Shown: piece after piece, positions 16,656 to 24,951 of the stretch
Numbering within the stretch: the first letter of the stretch is position 1
Layout: the number at the start of each line of letters is the position of its first letter
Source: CBDAQA01 sp965198865
GTDB lineage: Bacteria; Planctomycetota; Phycisphaerae; Tepidisphaerales; Tepidisphaeraceae
Reading direction: 5' to 3'
Length of the DNA: 64,000 bases
Assembly: GCA_965198865.1 (NCBI GenBank)
Contig: CBDAQA010000025.1
Coordinates: 62,001-126,000, forward strand
Position numbers and translations under genes: made by a program
Notes under the pieces: generated by a model
Database searches by the model: none
What the model was told of the DNA's origin: nothing
What the model saw: the letters and a program-made list of their open reading frames with translations, nothing else

Positions 16656-17741
16656 TCAGCCGCCGCCCTTCCGCCGGCCGGTCAGCAACCGGCGGGTCTT
16701 CTCCATCTCGGCCGCCAACAGCGCCTGGTCGGGCAGCGCGTCCCTGTACTCGGCCGCCATCACCCGGTTCGGCAGCGTGTCCAGCGCGTACCGCACGATC
16801 GCCTGGCTGACGCCGGAGCAAAGGATCAACCCGACCGGCGGGTTCTCGCCCGGCTGCACCCAGTGCTCGGCCGCGTAGGAGCAGTACAGGTGAATCTGCC
16901 CGGCATCGCCGGCCGTCAGGTCGCCGGTCTTGAGGTCGATGATCACGAGGCAGCGCAGCCGCCGGTGAAACATGAGCAGGTCGACCCGGTGCCAGCCATC
17001 GCCCACCCGCAGCCGCCGTTGCCGGCCGACGAACGTGAAGTCGTTGCCCAATTCGAGAAGAAACGATTCCAGGTGGCGGATCAGTGCCTCTTCCAGTTCC
17101 GCTTCCGAGTACTCGTCCTTGAGGCCGAGGAACTCCAGCAAGTAGGGGTCGCGGACCAACTCGTCCGCCGTCTCGGCGTCCTCCGGCTTGGGCCGGACGC
17201 CATCGGTCAGCATCCTCATCTTGTCCGTGGACTTCAGCGTGCGCTCGTAGAACTGCGTGCCGATCTGGCGGTTCAACTGTTTGAGCGTCCACCCACCGCG
17301 CAGGGCCTCCTCTTCGTAGAACTTTCGGGCGTCGGGCTTCTTCACGCCGAGCAGCTTGACGTAGTGGGACCAAGGCAGCTGGAACAGCGGCATGCCTGGG
17401 CCAGATTTTCCAGACGAGTTCTGGAAAATGTCCCGCCACTCCAGATACAGGCTCCGCATAAGGTAGACGTTGCTCTTCGAGAACCCCCGGCCAAATCTCG
17501 CCGTCAGATCATCCGCGAGTTGAACGACCAGAATGTCACCATAATCCGCCCTTTTCTCGCCTGCCTGTTCCGCCTCCACGATCCGCCGTCCAACGTGCCA
17601 GTACGTCGTCGTCATCACGGCGTTCACCGCCCGCGCCGCCGTCCGCCGCGACTGCTCGAGCAGGTCGACCACGTCCGCCAGCACCGCCGCGTACTCATCG
17701 AGCGCCGTTCGCTTCGCAATCGCCTTCGTCTTTTTTGCCAT
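16656..17741 (-). CDS. DUF1016/YhcG-family PD-(D/E)XK nuclease
   Basis: 361 residues from the ATG at 17741. The N-terminal half has the YhcG helical pattern (VNAVMTTTYWHVGRRIVE, GRGFSKSNVYLMRSLY, PLFQLPWSHYVKLLG). The C-terminal half has the nuclease core RVDLLMFHRRLRCLVIIDLK, where the Asp in VDLL and the D-L-K in IDLK fit the PD-(D/E)XK site, followed by GQIHLYCSYA. The family is annotated as nucleases and often sits near restriction or defence genes. Here it lies inside the efflux operon, 10 bp after the ATPase gene and 3 bp before the permease gene. Function in this setting is unknown. Confidence 0.9.
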   Translation of the reverse strand: MAKKTKAIAKRTALDEYAAVLADVVDLLEQSRRTAARAVNAVMTTTYWHVGRRIVEAEQAGEKRADYGDILVVQLADDLTARFGRGFSKSNVYLMRSLYLEWRDIFQNSSGKSGPGMPLFQLPWSHYVKLLGVKKPDARKFYEEEALRGGWTLKQLNRQIGTQFYERTLKSTDKMRMLTDGVRPKPEDAETADELVRDPYLLEFLGLKDEYSEAELEEALIRHLESFLLELGNDFTFVGRQRRLRVGDGWHRVDLLMFHRRLRCLVIIDLKTGDLTAGDAGQIHLYCSYAAEHWVQPGENPPVGLILCSGVSQAIVRYALDTLPNRVMAAEYRDALPDQALLAAEMEKTRRLLTGRRKGGG

Positions 17742-17751
17742 GACGCCCCTT

Positions 17752-18486
17752 TTACTCAACGGCCGCCGCCGCCGCCTCCGGCGGCGGCACGATCCGCCCG
17801 TCCCGCAGGTAGATCTCCCGCGGGCAGTGCCGGGCCACCGCCAGGTCGTGCGTCACGATCAGGATCGTCCGGCCCTGCGCGTTCAGTTCCTTCAGCAAGG
17901 CCAGCACGTCCTCCCCCGTCCGCGTATCCAGCGCCCCCGTCGGCTCATCCGCCAGGATGATCGACGGGTCGTTCACCAGCGCCCGCGCGATCGCGACGCG
18001 TTGCCGCTGCCCGCCGCTCAGCTGGTTCGGCTCGTGGTCCATCCGGTTGGCCAGCCCCACCAGCCGCAGCGCCTCCACCGCCCGCTCCTTCGCCCGGTGT
18101 CCCCCGGCGTACTGGATCGGCAGCTCCACGTTCTCCAGCGCGCTCATCCGCGGCAGCAGGTTGAACGTCTGGAACACGAACCCGATCCGCCGGTTCCGCA
18201 CGTCGGCCAGCGCGTCGTCGCCCAGGGTCGACACGTCCTCGCCCCCCAGCACGTAGCTGCCCGCGTCGGGCCGGTCCAGGCAGCCCAGGATGTTCATCAG
18301 CGTGCTCTTGCCGCTCCCGCTCGGGCCGCGGATCGCCACCATCTCGCCGGACGCCACGTGCAGGCTCACCCCGTCCAGCGCGTGGACCGTCTGCCCGCCC
18401 AGCTCGTACGACCGCCTCAGATCTTCCGCAACGATCACGCGATCTCCCTCGCCCAGGTGCCACCCGCCCCCGCGATCGCCGCTCAT
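17752..18486 (-). CDS. MacB-type ABC transporter ATP-binding protein
   Basis: 244 residues. Walker A is GPSGSGKST (54-62), then the Q-loop FVFQTFNLLPRM, the signature LSGGQRQRVAIARAL and Walker B IILADEPTGALD, with the switch His in THD. The wording of these motifs is that of the LolD/MacB/FtsE group that powers mechanotransmission, not classical transport. The ATG at 18486 overlaps the stop of the membrane-fusion gene by 4 bp. The DUF1016 nuclease gene, not the permease gene, follows directly. Confidence 0.95.
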   Translation of the reverse strand: MSGDRGGGWHLGEGDRVIVAEDLRRSYELGGQTVHALDGVSLHVASGEMVAIRGPSGSGKSTLMNILGCLDRPDAGSYVLGGEDVSTLGDDALADVRNRRIGFVFQTFNLLPRMSALENVELPIQYAGGHRAKERAVEALRLVGLANRMDHEPNQLSGGQRQRVAIARALVNDPSIILADEPTGALDTRTGEDVLALLKELNAQGRTILIVTHDLAVARHCPREIYLRDGRIVPPPEAAAAAVE

Positions 18487-19871
18487 CGCGGCGGCGGGCC
18501 GCCCTGGCTGTTGCTCTTCCACTTGGTCGGCAGCTCATCGGTCCCCAGGACCACCGACTCGCCCGCCGACAGCCCGCTGGTGATCTCCACCTCATCCGAG
18601 CCCGCCAGGCCCACCGCCACGTCGCGCCTCGCGCCGCCCTTCATGGTCACGTACGCCTTCCCCGCCTCGCGCGTCACCGCCGCCGTCGGCACGTGCAGCG
18701 CGCCGTCGCGGTGGTCCTCCACGATGGTCACCGTGCCGGTCATCTGCGGCGCCAGCAGGTCCTTGTGCTCGTCCAGCACCTCGACCTTCACCTCGAACGT
18801 GGTCACGTTGCTGGTCGTGACGCCGACCGGCGACTTGCGGACGACCTGCCCGGCGAAGACCCGGTCGGGGAAACTGTCGAACTTGACCCGGGCCTGCTGG
18901 TCGACCTTGACGCCGCTCACGTCGCTCTGGTCGACGGTGGCCAGCACGAACACCTTGCTGAGGTCCGACACGGTCATGATCGTCGTCCCGCCGCTGAACC
19001 CGCCCGTCCCCGACTGCACCTGGAACCCCAGCGGCACGCTCACCGTCGCCACCACGCCGTCCACCGGCGAGTCCACCGTCGTGTACGCCAGCTGCCGCTT
19101 GGCCGTCACCAGCGACGTCTGGTCCTTCCGCAGCTGGATCTCGGCCACGCGGACGTCGGTCTCCTTGGTCGCCAGCTGCAGCGCCTGCTGCCTCAGCTCG
19201 TCGATCGCCACCTCGGCCGACCGCTCGTCGGCCTGGGCGGCGGCCGCATCGGTCTGGGCCGTCTCGTACTCCTCCTTGCTGCCCAGCTGCTGGTCGATCA
19301 GCTGCTGCTGACGCGCCGCCTTCGACGCCAGGTTCGCCGCCTTCACCTTGGCCGACGCCAGCGCCGCCTCCTCCCGGTCCCGCGTGGTCTGCAGGTTCAG
19401 CTTGGCCGTCTCGTACGTCTGCTTCGACTGCTCCACCTTCGCCGTCGACAGGTCCACGTCGGCCTGGGCCGAGTCCACCGCCAGCTGCTCGTCGGTCGGG
19501 TCCAGCTGGCACAGCAGCTCGCCCTTGTGGATCCGCTGGCTCCGCTCGAACGGCAGCTTCACGATCTCGCCGCTCGCCCGGCACTTGATGTCGACGTCCA
19601 GGTTCGACACGACCGTCCCGGCCGAATCGACCGTCTTCTCCACCGTGCCGAGCTTCACCTCGACCAGCCCCCCATCGTTCCCCGTCGCCATCGTCGCCGC
19701 GCTGTGCCGGTGGATCGACCAGCCCACCACCAACAGCAGGACGATCCCGACCCCGCCCGCGCCGTACCAGGCGCGCCGCTTGCCAGTGCCCGCCGGCCGG
19801 ACCGGGACCGCCGTTGCCGCTCGATCTGTCGTCGCCGTCATACGCGTGTCCGCCGTCACCGCCGAGCTCAT
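18483..19871 (-). CDS. MacA-type periplasmic membrane-fusion protein
   Basis: 462 residues. A basic N-terminus and one membrane anchor (about 34-55) lead to a biotinyl-lipoyl-like half-motif (SAGTVVSNLDVDIKCRASGEIVKL), a long Gln/Ala-rich coiled-coil hairpin (about 130-235), then the second lipoyl half and beta-barrel domains (TVDSPVDGVVATV, GQVVRKSPVGVT). It should link the MacB-like ABC complex in the inner membrane to the TolC-like channel. First gene of the operon. Its promoter region is where the insertion sequence has landed, 124 bp upstream of the start. Confidence 0.92.
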   Translation of the reverse strand: MSSAVTADTRMTATTDRAATAVPVRPAGTGKRRAWYGAGGVGIVLLLVVGWSIHRHSAATMATGNDGGLVEVKLGTVEKTVDSAGTVVSNLDVDIKCRASGEIVKLPFERSQRIHKGELLCQLDPTDEQLAVDSAQADVDLSTAKVEQSKQTYETAKLNLQTTRDREEAALASAKVKAANLASKAARQQQLIDQQLGSKEEYETAQTDAAAAQADERSAEVAIDELRQQALQLATKETDVRVAEIQLRKDQTSLVTAKRQLAYTTVDSPVDGVVATVSVPLGFQVQSGTGGFSGGTTIMTVSDLSKVFVLATVDQSDVSGVKVDQQARVKFDSFPDRVFAGQVVRKSPVGVTTSNVTTFEVKVEVLDEHKDLLAPQMTGTVTIVEDHRDGALHVPTAAVTREAGKAYVTMKGGARRDVAVGLAGSDEVEITSGLSAGESVVLGTDELPTKWKSNSQGGPPPR

Positions 19872-19987
19872 GCCGGCACGTTATCCCGCCGCACCTTAAG
19901 CTGCGGTGAAGGGGTTGTCCCGCGCGCCGGTTCATCGGATCTTAAGGCGGCGGCCGATACCGTCGCCCGGCGGATTGCAGACCCACC

Positions 19988-19995
19988 CGCAAACG
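19988..19995. repeat. Target-site duplication, left copy
   Basis: CGCAAACG immediately outside the left end of the insertion sequence; identical to the 8 bp at 21465-21472. Confidence 0.88.
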
Positions 19996-20058
19996 GGGTG
20001 TAGCGCGCGATCTTGGCGGATTCGTGATAATGGCCGTCGGTCAATGATTGGAGGACCG

Positions 20059-20310
20059 ATGGACCTGAATGATCTGAGCGGGAACGAGCGGCTGGTGGCG
20101 GAGCAGTCGGTGCTGGCCTACCGGGCCATGGTGCGGGCCGGGTCGGCGGCCCCGCCGGGGCAGGGGATGGCGGCCCTGGAGGGGGTCGCGGTGGCCGACG
20201 GGTACGAATCGGTCCGCAAGATGGTCGAGCTGAGCGCCTCGGAGCACGCCGAGGCGCAAAAAGGGGGGCCTGCAGCCGGCCGTGCCCGTGCGCCGAGCCG
20301 GCGACGATGA
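20059..20310 (+). CDS. ISKra4-like transposase, N-terminal frame
   Basis: 83 residues from the ATG at 20059, which has GGAGG at 20050-20054. It is an Ala/Glu-rich helical segment corresponding to the N-terminal part of ISKra4-type transposases. The frame passes through a run of five A and six G (20258-20268) and stops at 20310. The TGA overlaps the ATG of the second frame (ATGA at 20307-20310). In the -1 frame the translation after the run gives a Cys-rich stretch (CSRPCPC) that joins directly to the second frame, as expected if the two make one protein by frameshifting. Confidence 0.75.
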   Translation: MDLNDLSGNERLVAEQSVLAYRAMVRAGSAAPPGQGMAALEGVAVADGYESVRKMVELSASEHAEAQKGGPAAGRARAPSRRR

Positions 20311-21434
20311 GCTACCGGGGGCGGGTGGCCAAGTCGATCGTGACGGCCGTGGGGGAGGTGCGGGTGGAGCGGCGGTACTACGCGTCGCGGGGGCCGTGCG
20401 GGTGCAAGGCGGTGCCGTGGGACGACTGGGCCGGGGTGCCGGCGGGGCACAAGCTGACCGTGGCGGCGCGGCGGATGGTGACGCTGGCGGGGTCGGGCTG
20501 GTCGTTCGACGAGGCGGCGGAGAAGGTCCGCGAGCTGTGCCGGCTGCCGGTCAGCGACGACGTGGTCCGGCGGGTCTGCGACGCCGAGGGGGAGGCGGCG
20601 GCCCGGTGGTTGAAGGGCGACCCGGCGTCGGCCGCGCCGATGGCGGCGGCCGAGGGTGAGGTCGAGTTCTACACCGACGGGGTCAGCGTCAACACGGTCG
20701 ACGGGTGGCGCGAGATGCGGGTCAGCGTGTTCGCCAAGCGGGCGGCGGCCGACCCGGTGCCGCCGGCCCAGTGGGACCAGCGGGACCTGGGGCCGCCGGC
20801 GTGCCGGGTGGCGTGGGCGGCGATCGCCAGCAGCGGCCTGGTCGGGGCGTCGTGGCGGCGGATGCTGGACCACCTGGGGCTGGCCGGCTGCCCGCGGCTC
20901 AGCGTGCTGGCGGACGGGGCGCGGTGGATCTGGGACGAGGCGGCCAAGCGCTTCCTGGCGGTGGTCAACGTCGAGTGGGTCGTGGACGTCTACCACGTGG
21001 CCGAGCACGTGCACGCCGCCGGGCAACAAATGTTCGGCCGCGGGACGCCGGCCGCCCGGGACTGGGGCGAGCGGCAACTGGCGGACCTGATCCGGCTGGA
21101 GGGCCCGCGGTTCATCGAGCACCTCGAGCGGGAGCGAGCCGACCTGTCGAACGGCGGCGGCGACCCACGCGTGGCGGCCCTGGACGGCCTGATCGGCTAC
21201 CTGTCGGCCAACCGGGACAGCCTGTGGTACCGCACCCGCCTGGCCGCGGGCCTGCCGATCGGGTCGGGGCTGGTCGAGGGGACGTGCAAGAACATGATCG
21301 GCAAACGGCTGAAGCTGAACAACCCGCGGTGGCGGGTCCGCCGGGCCGAGCACATGGCCGCGTTGCGGTGCCTGCACTACAGCAAGCTGTGGCCGGCCTA
21401 CTGGGAGTCAAAGTCAGCCGCGCTGGCCGCCTGA
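20307..21434 (+). CDS. ISKra4-like transposase, catalytic frame
   Basis: 375 residues. The DDE residues can be placed at D124 (EFYTDGVSVNT), D203 (SVLADGARW) and E324 (GSGLVEGTCKNMIGKRLK), with the C-terminal RWRVRRAEHMAALRCL typical of the ISKra4 family. An upstream segment (GEVRVERRYYASRGPCGCK) matches the region following the zinc finger in single-frame relatives. It may be made as a fusion with the N-terminal frame by -1 frameshifting, or by reinitiation at its own ATG. Catalytic residues intact, so the element may be active. Confidence 0.88.
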   Translation: MSYRGRVAKSIVTAVGEVRVERRYYASRGPCGCKAVPWDDWAGVPAGHKLTVAARRMVTLAGSGWSFDEAAEKVRELCRLPVSDDVVRRVCDAEGEAAARWLKGDPASAAPMAAAEGEVEFYTDGVSVNTVDGWREMRVSVFAKRAAADPVPPAQWDQRDLGPPACRVAWAAIASSGLVGASWRRMLDHLGLAGCPRLSVLADGARWIWDEAAKRFLAVVNVEWVVDVYHVAEHVHAAGQQMFGRGTPAARDWGERQLADLIRLEGPRFIEHLERERADLSNGGGDPRVAALDGLIGYLSANRDSLWYRTRLAAGLPIGSGLVEGTCKNMIGKRLKLNNPRWRVRRAEHMAALRCLHYSKLWPAYWESKSAALAA

Positions 21435-21464
21435 ACCCGACCGCCAGGAAAAGGAGCTACACCC

Positions 21465-21472
21465 CGCAAACG
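21465..21472. repeat. Target-site duplication, right copy
   Basis: CGCAAACG directly after the right inverted repeat, identical to 19988-19995. It lies 16 bp upstream of the response regulator ATG. Confidence 0.88.
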
Positions 21473-21487
21473 TCCAGCGTGAACACC

Positions 21488-22162
21488 ATGCGATTCCTGG
21501 TCGTCGAGGACGAGCCCGACCTGTTGGCCGCCGTGGCCCAAGCGCTGCGCGAGGAGGGGTACGCCGTCGACGAGTCGACCGACGGCGTCGACGGCCTCGC
21601 CCGGGCCGGCGCCGTCCCGTACGACGCCGTCGTGCTCGACCTGATGCTCCCCAAGCTCGACGGCTGGGCCGTGCTCGGCCGGCTCCGCGCCGCCGGCTGC
21701 CGCACGCCCGTGCTGATCCTCACCGCCCGCGGCGCCGTCGCCGACCGCGTCCGCGGCCTCGACGGCGGCGCCGACGATTACCTGGCCAAGCCGTTCGACC
21801 TCGACGAGCTGATCGCCCGCCTCCGCGCCCTCGTCCGCCGGTCGGTCGGCGTCGCCCGGTCGTTCGTCGACCTCGGCGACGTCCGCGTCGACCTCACCGG
21901 CCGGGCCGTCACCCGGGCCGGCCAGCCGGTCGCGCTCACGAACCGCGAGTACGCCGTCGTCGAGTACCTCGCCCTCCACGCCGGCACCACCGTCACCCGG
22001 CCGGCGCTGTACGAGCACGTGTTCGACGAGACCGACGACAGCCTGTCCAACCTGCTCGAGGTCCACGTCTTCAACGTCCGCCGCAAGCTCGGCAAGGAGT
22101 TCATCACCACCCGCCGCGGCCACGGGTACCTGGTCGGCGACGTTCGGGAAAACGCAGAGTGA
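21488..22162 (+). CDS. OmpR/PhoB-family response regulator
   Basis: 224 residues. Receiver with acidic pocket VVEDEPD (5-11), phospho-acceptor D51 (VVLDLMLPKLDGW), T79 and K101 (YLAKPFD). A winged-helix output domain begins near residue 125, with LTNREYAVVEYLALH and VHVFNVRRKLG, ending RRGHGYLV. Its partner kinase is encoded 106 bp downstream. The gene is divergent from the efflux operon, a common arrangement for regulators of such pumps, but the insertion sequence now lies only 23 bp upstream of this ATG, so native promoter and operator sites are probably displaced. Confidence 0.95.
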   Translation: MRFLVVEDEPDLLAAVAQALREEGYAVDESTDGVDGLARAGAVPYDAVVLDLMLPKLDGWAVLGRLRAAGCRTPVLILTARGAVADRVRGLDGGADDYLAKPFDLDELIARLRALVRRSVGVARSFVDLGDVRVDLTGRAVTRAGQPVALTNREYAVVEYLALHAGTTVTRPALYEHVFDETDDSLSNLLEVHVFNVRRKLGKEFITTRRGHGYLVGDVRENAE

Positions 22163-22250
22163 GGCATGCAGAACGCAGAGTGCAGAACAGGACTGACAGG
22201 TCTCCCGCGGCACCCTTGATTCTGAGCTCTGCATTCTCAGTTCTGCAGTT
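22153..22250. repeat. Palindromic intergenic repeat (GCAGAA/ATTCTGC family)
   Basis: Imperfect inverted repeat between the response regulator and kinase genes. The left arm is built from GCAGAG/ATGCAGAA units (22153-22190) and the right arm from TTCTGAG/CTCTGCATT units (22218-22246). Its 5' edge overlaps the last codons of the regulator. The same family occurs at 30213-30304. Confidence 0.7.
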
Positions 22251-22268
22251 CCGCCTCCCCCCCAACTC

Positions 22269-23705
22269 ATGTTCCGCTCCATCCGCTACACCTTTCTCCT
22301 CTGGCAGGCCGCGATCCTGATCGCCGCCCTGGCGCTGTTCGGCAGCGCCCTCTACTTCGGCGCTGCCCACGGCCGGATGTGGGTGGTCGACAGCGAGCTG
22401 GAGTCGGCCGCCCGCGCCCTCGTCGGTCGCCTGCTCACGCCCCCCACGACCCGGCCCTCGCCGGCCACCGCGCCGATCCCCTGGCCGCGCTTCCCCCACG
22501 GCGTCCCGCCCGACTGGGCCACCAAGGTCCCGCCCGACTTCCTCGCCCGCCCCGGCCTGCCCGCCGACGCCCAGCCCTACTTCGCCATCGCCGCCGCCGA
22601 CGGCACCATCCTCGCCCGCTCCGCCATCGTCCCCATCGGCCTTGCCCTCCCAACGATTTCGCCGGGCCCCGGCGTCGAGGCCCGACCGGAACGGGCGACG
22701 TTCCGCACCACGCCCGCCGGCCGCGAGGCGATCGTCGCCATCGCCTCGGGCGGGTCCGTTCTTGTCGGACGGTCCGTCGCCTGGGACCGGCGCGAGCTGG
22801 CCAACCTGCGGTGGATCCTGCTCGGCGCCGGCGGCGTCGTCCTCGCCATCGCCCTGGCCGGCGGGTGGGTGCTCGCCACCTGGGCCACCGCGCCCATCCG
22901 CGCGATGGGCGCGGCCGCCCGCGCGATCGCCACCAGCGTTGACGGCCGGCTCCCCGTCCCCCCGCCGGGCAGCGAGCTCGCCCCGCTCGCCCGCACCCTG
23001 AACGACTCGTTCGACCGGCTCCGCGCCGCCTACGACCGCCAGGCCCGCTTCACCGCCGACGCCTCGCACGAGCTCCGCACGCCGCTGGCGGTCATCCGCG
23101 CCCAGACCGACCTCGCCCTGCGCCGCCCCCGGTCCGCCGACGAGTACCGCAAGTCGCTGGAGGCGTGCACCCGCGCCGCCGGCCGGATGGCCGAGCTGGT
23201 CGACTCGCTGCTGCTGCTCGCCGCCACCGACGCCGGCCGGCTGGAGCTGACCCGCGTTCCCGTCGACCTCGCCGCCATCGCCCGCGACGCCGCCGTTGGC
23301 CTTGCCCCGTTGGCCGAGGAGCGACAGGTCACGGTGCAGGTCGATCTCCACTCGTCGTTCATCCCCGCCGACGGCCCCCGCCTTGCCCAGGTCGCCACCA
23401 ACCTGCTGAGCAACGCGATCCGGTACAACCGCTCGCCCGGCCAGGTGCGCCTCACCGTCACCACCGTCGACGGACACGCCACGATGACCGTCGTCGACAC
23501 CGGCGTCGGCATCCCCGCCGCCGACCTGCCCCACCTGTTCGAGCGGTTCTACCGGGCCGATGCCGCCCGCTCCCGCGACACCGGCGGCTCCGGACTCGGC
23601 CTCTCCATCTGCCAGGGCATCGTCCGCGCCCACGGCGGCACCCTCACCGTCGACAGCGTCCCCGACCAAGGCACGCGCGTCACGGTCGAACTCCCGGCCG
23701 CGTGA
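22269..23705 (+). CDS. Two-component sensor histidine kinase
   Basis: 478 residues. First membrane helix at about 9-32, a Pro-rich periplasmic domain of about 150 residues, a second helix (about 184-206) followed by HAMP (RAMGAAARAIATSVDG). HisKA has H267 in FTADASHELRTPLAVI; the N box NLLSNAIRYN, G1 DTGVGIP, F box LFERFYRAD and G2 GSGLGLSI follow. This is the classical EnvZ/CusS-like layout. Partner of the OmpR-type regulator upstream; together they are candidates for controlling the neighbouring efflux operon. Confidence 0.94.
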   Translation: MFRSIRYTFLLWQAAILIAALALFGSALYFGAAHGRMWVVDSELESAARALVGRLLTPPTTRPSPATAPIPWPRFPHGVPPDWATKVPPDFLARPGLPADAQPYFAIAAADGTILARSAIVPIGLALPTISPGPGVEARPERATFRTTPAGREAIVAIASGGSVLVGRSVAWDRRELANLRWILLGAGGVVLAIALAGGWVLATWATAPIRAMGAAARAIATSVDGRLPVPPPGSELAPLARTLNDSFDRLRAAYDRQARFTADASHELRTPLAVIRAQTDLALRRPRSADEYRKSLEACTRAAGRMAELVDSLLLLAATDAGRLELTRVPVDLAAIARDAAVGLAPLAEERQVTVQVDLHSSFIPADGPRLAQVATNLLSNAIRYNRSPGQVRLTVTTVDGHATMTVVDTGVGIPAADLPHLFERFYRADAARSRDTGGSGLGLSICQGIVRAHGGTLTVDSVPDQGTRVTVELPAA

Positions 23706-23824
23706 CCTTCCTCCAGACGGCACGCGTGTTACACGATGCGACGGCGCCCGGCGCAGATCGCGCTATCAGCCGCGACTGGGAATCCGACGCGCGGGCCGTC
23801 TTCTGGGTTATCCTCGCGTCGCAG

Positions 23825-24868
23825 ATGTCGCTCTCCGATCCCACGACCGGTACCGCTCCGCCGCATACGACGGGGCGGGTGCGCCGCTTGGCTTCGCGGT
23901 TGGTGAAGGCCGCGTGCCGTGGGTATCTGCTCGGTGCGGTGCTGGCCTGGGCGGCACTGCGGTTCGCCGGGGCGGGGTGGTGGCCGGGGACGTTGCTGGC
24001 GCTGGGGCCGAGGTGGGTGTTGGCGGTGCCGCTGGGGGTGTTGGTGCCGAGTGCGGTGTTCTGGCGGCGGCGGTCGCTGGGGACGCTGGCGGTGGCGGCA
24101 GTCGTCGTGGTCGGGCCGGTCATGGACCTGTGCGTGCCGTGGCGGCGGGTGTTGCCGGCGACCGTTGGACGGTTGCCATTGCGGGTGATGACCTGCAACG
24201 TCCACGCGCTGGCGTTCCGGCAGGCGCGCATGGCGGGGCTGATCCGGACGGCGCAGCCGGACGTGGTGGCGTTCGAGGAGTGGAACGGGTGGCCGGATCG
24301 GTCGGCGACGGCGGTCCAGGGGTGGCACGGGGCGACGGACTTCGAGCTGCACGTCGAGAGCCGATGGCCGGTGCGGAAGGTGGCGGACGTGATCGCAGGG
24401 ACGGGGTGGGCGGAGGGGGCGGCGACGCGGTACGAGGTGCTGACGCCGGGCGGGCCGGTGCCGTTGATCGTGGCGCACCTCGCGTCGCCGCACGGGGTGA
24501 TCCGGACGGCACTGAAGCGCCAGGGCGGGGCCGGGGCGGCGGTGCGGGAGAACGCGGTCACGCGGGAGGACCAGGCCCGCCAGGTGGGCGATGCGGCCCG
24601 CGCCGCGGGGCCGGCCGTCGTGTGCGTGGGCGACATGAACCTGCCGTGCGACGCCGGGCCGTTCCGCGACGGGTTCGCGGGGCTGGCCGACGCGTTCTCG
24701 ACCGGGGGGTTCGGGTTCGGGTGGACGTATCGGGTGCGGTGGACGACGACGCGCATCGACCACGTGCTGACCGGGCCGGGCTGGCGGTGCCGGCGGTGCT
24801 GGGTGGGGCCGGACGTGGGGTCGCCGCACCGGCCGGTGATCGCGGAGTTGGAGCGGATGGGCGGGTAG
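23825..24868 (+). CDS. VanJ-like membrane endonuclease/exonuclease/phosphatase family protein
   Basis: 347 residues. Three hydrophobic segments in the first 105 residues are followed by an EEP domain: VMTCNVHAL, DVVAFEEWN (catalytic Glu), VCVGDMNLP, TRIDHVLTG and a final SPHRPVIAEL (catalytic His). N-terminal membrane helices plus an external EEP domain is the layout of VanJ, which dephosphorylates undecaprenyl pyrophosphate and gives teicoplanin resistance; this protein may likewise act on a lipid pyrophosphate. The ATG at 23825 is chosen because upstream residues in this frame overlap the kinase gene. Confidence 0.78.
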   Translation: MSLSDPTTGTAPPHTTGRVRRLASRLVKAACRGYLLGAVLAWAALRFAGAGWWPGTLLALGPRWVLAVPLGVLVPSAVFWRRRSLGTLAVAAVVVVGPVMDLCVPWRRVLPATVGRLPLRVMTCNVHALAFRQARMAGLIRTAQPDVVAFEEWNGWPDRSATAVQGWHGATDFELHVESRWPVRKVADVIAGTGWAEGAATRYEVLTPGGPVPLIVAHLASPHGVIRTALKRQGGAGAAVRENAVTREDQARQVGDAARAAGPAVVCVGDMNLPCDAGPFRDGFAGLADAFSTGGFGFGWTYRVRWTTTRIDHVLTGPGWRCRRCWVGPDVGSPHRPVIAELERMGG

Positions 24869-24871
24869 GTC

Positions 24872-24944
24872 CCGTTTAGCCGCGATTCGAAGGGGAGCGC
24901 ATCGCGGCGTCAAACGCGATCCCCTTCGGGTCGCGGCTAAACGG
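24872..24944. repeat. Palindromic repeat, CCGTTTAGC family, copy 1
   Basis: Two 29-bp arms (24872-24900 and 24916-24944) match at 26 positions with a 15-nt spacer. The outer ends CCGTTTAGC and GCTAAACGG are shared with the element at 26947-27032. It starts 3 bp after the stop of the EEP gene and ends 7 bp before the phosphatase remnant. Confidence 0.85.
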
Positions 24945-24951
24945 ATGCGGA

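Larger units (their letters stand above)
19996..21464 (+). mobile_element. ISKra4-like insertion sequence, complete (1469 bp)
   Basis: The ends are imperfect inverted repeats of about 24 bp. The outermost nine bases, GGGTGTAGC at 19996, are repeated inverted at 21456-21464, and an inner TGGCGG block also matches. The element is flanked by a perfect 8-bp direct repeat, the expected footprint of transposition, so the insertion is intact and probably recent. It carries two overlapping plus-strand frames that make up one transposase. It separates the divergent efflux operon and two-component genes; without it they would be about 140 bp apart. Confidence 0.9.

Noticed and set aside
17742..17759. 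TTG start for the DUF1016 gene, overlapping the ATPase stop
   Set aside because: An ATG 18 bp downstream gives a start with a typical basic N-terminus, so the TTG start is less likely.
15576..17960. 794-codon plus-strand open frame across the efflux operon
   Set aside because: It is antisense to three genes with clear motifs and is dominated by Arg, His and Pro with no domain.
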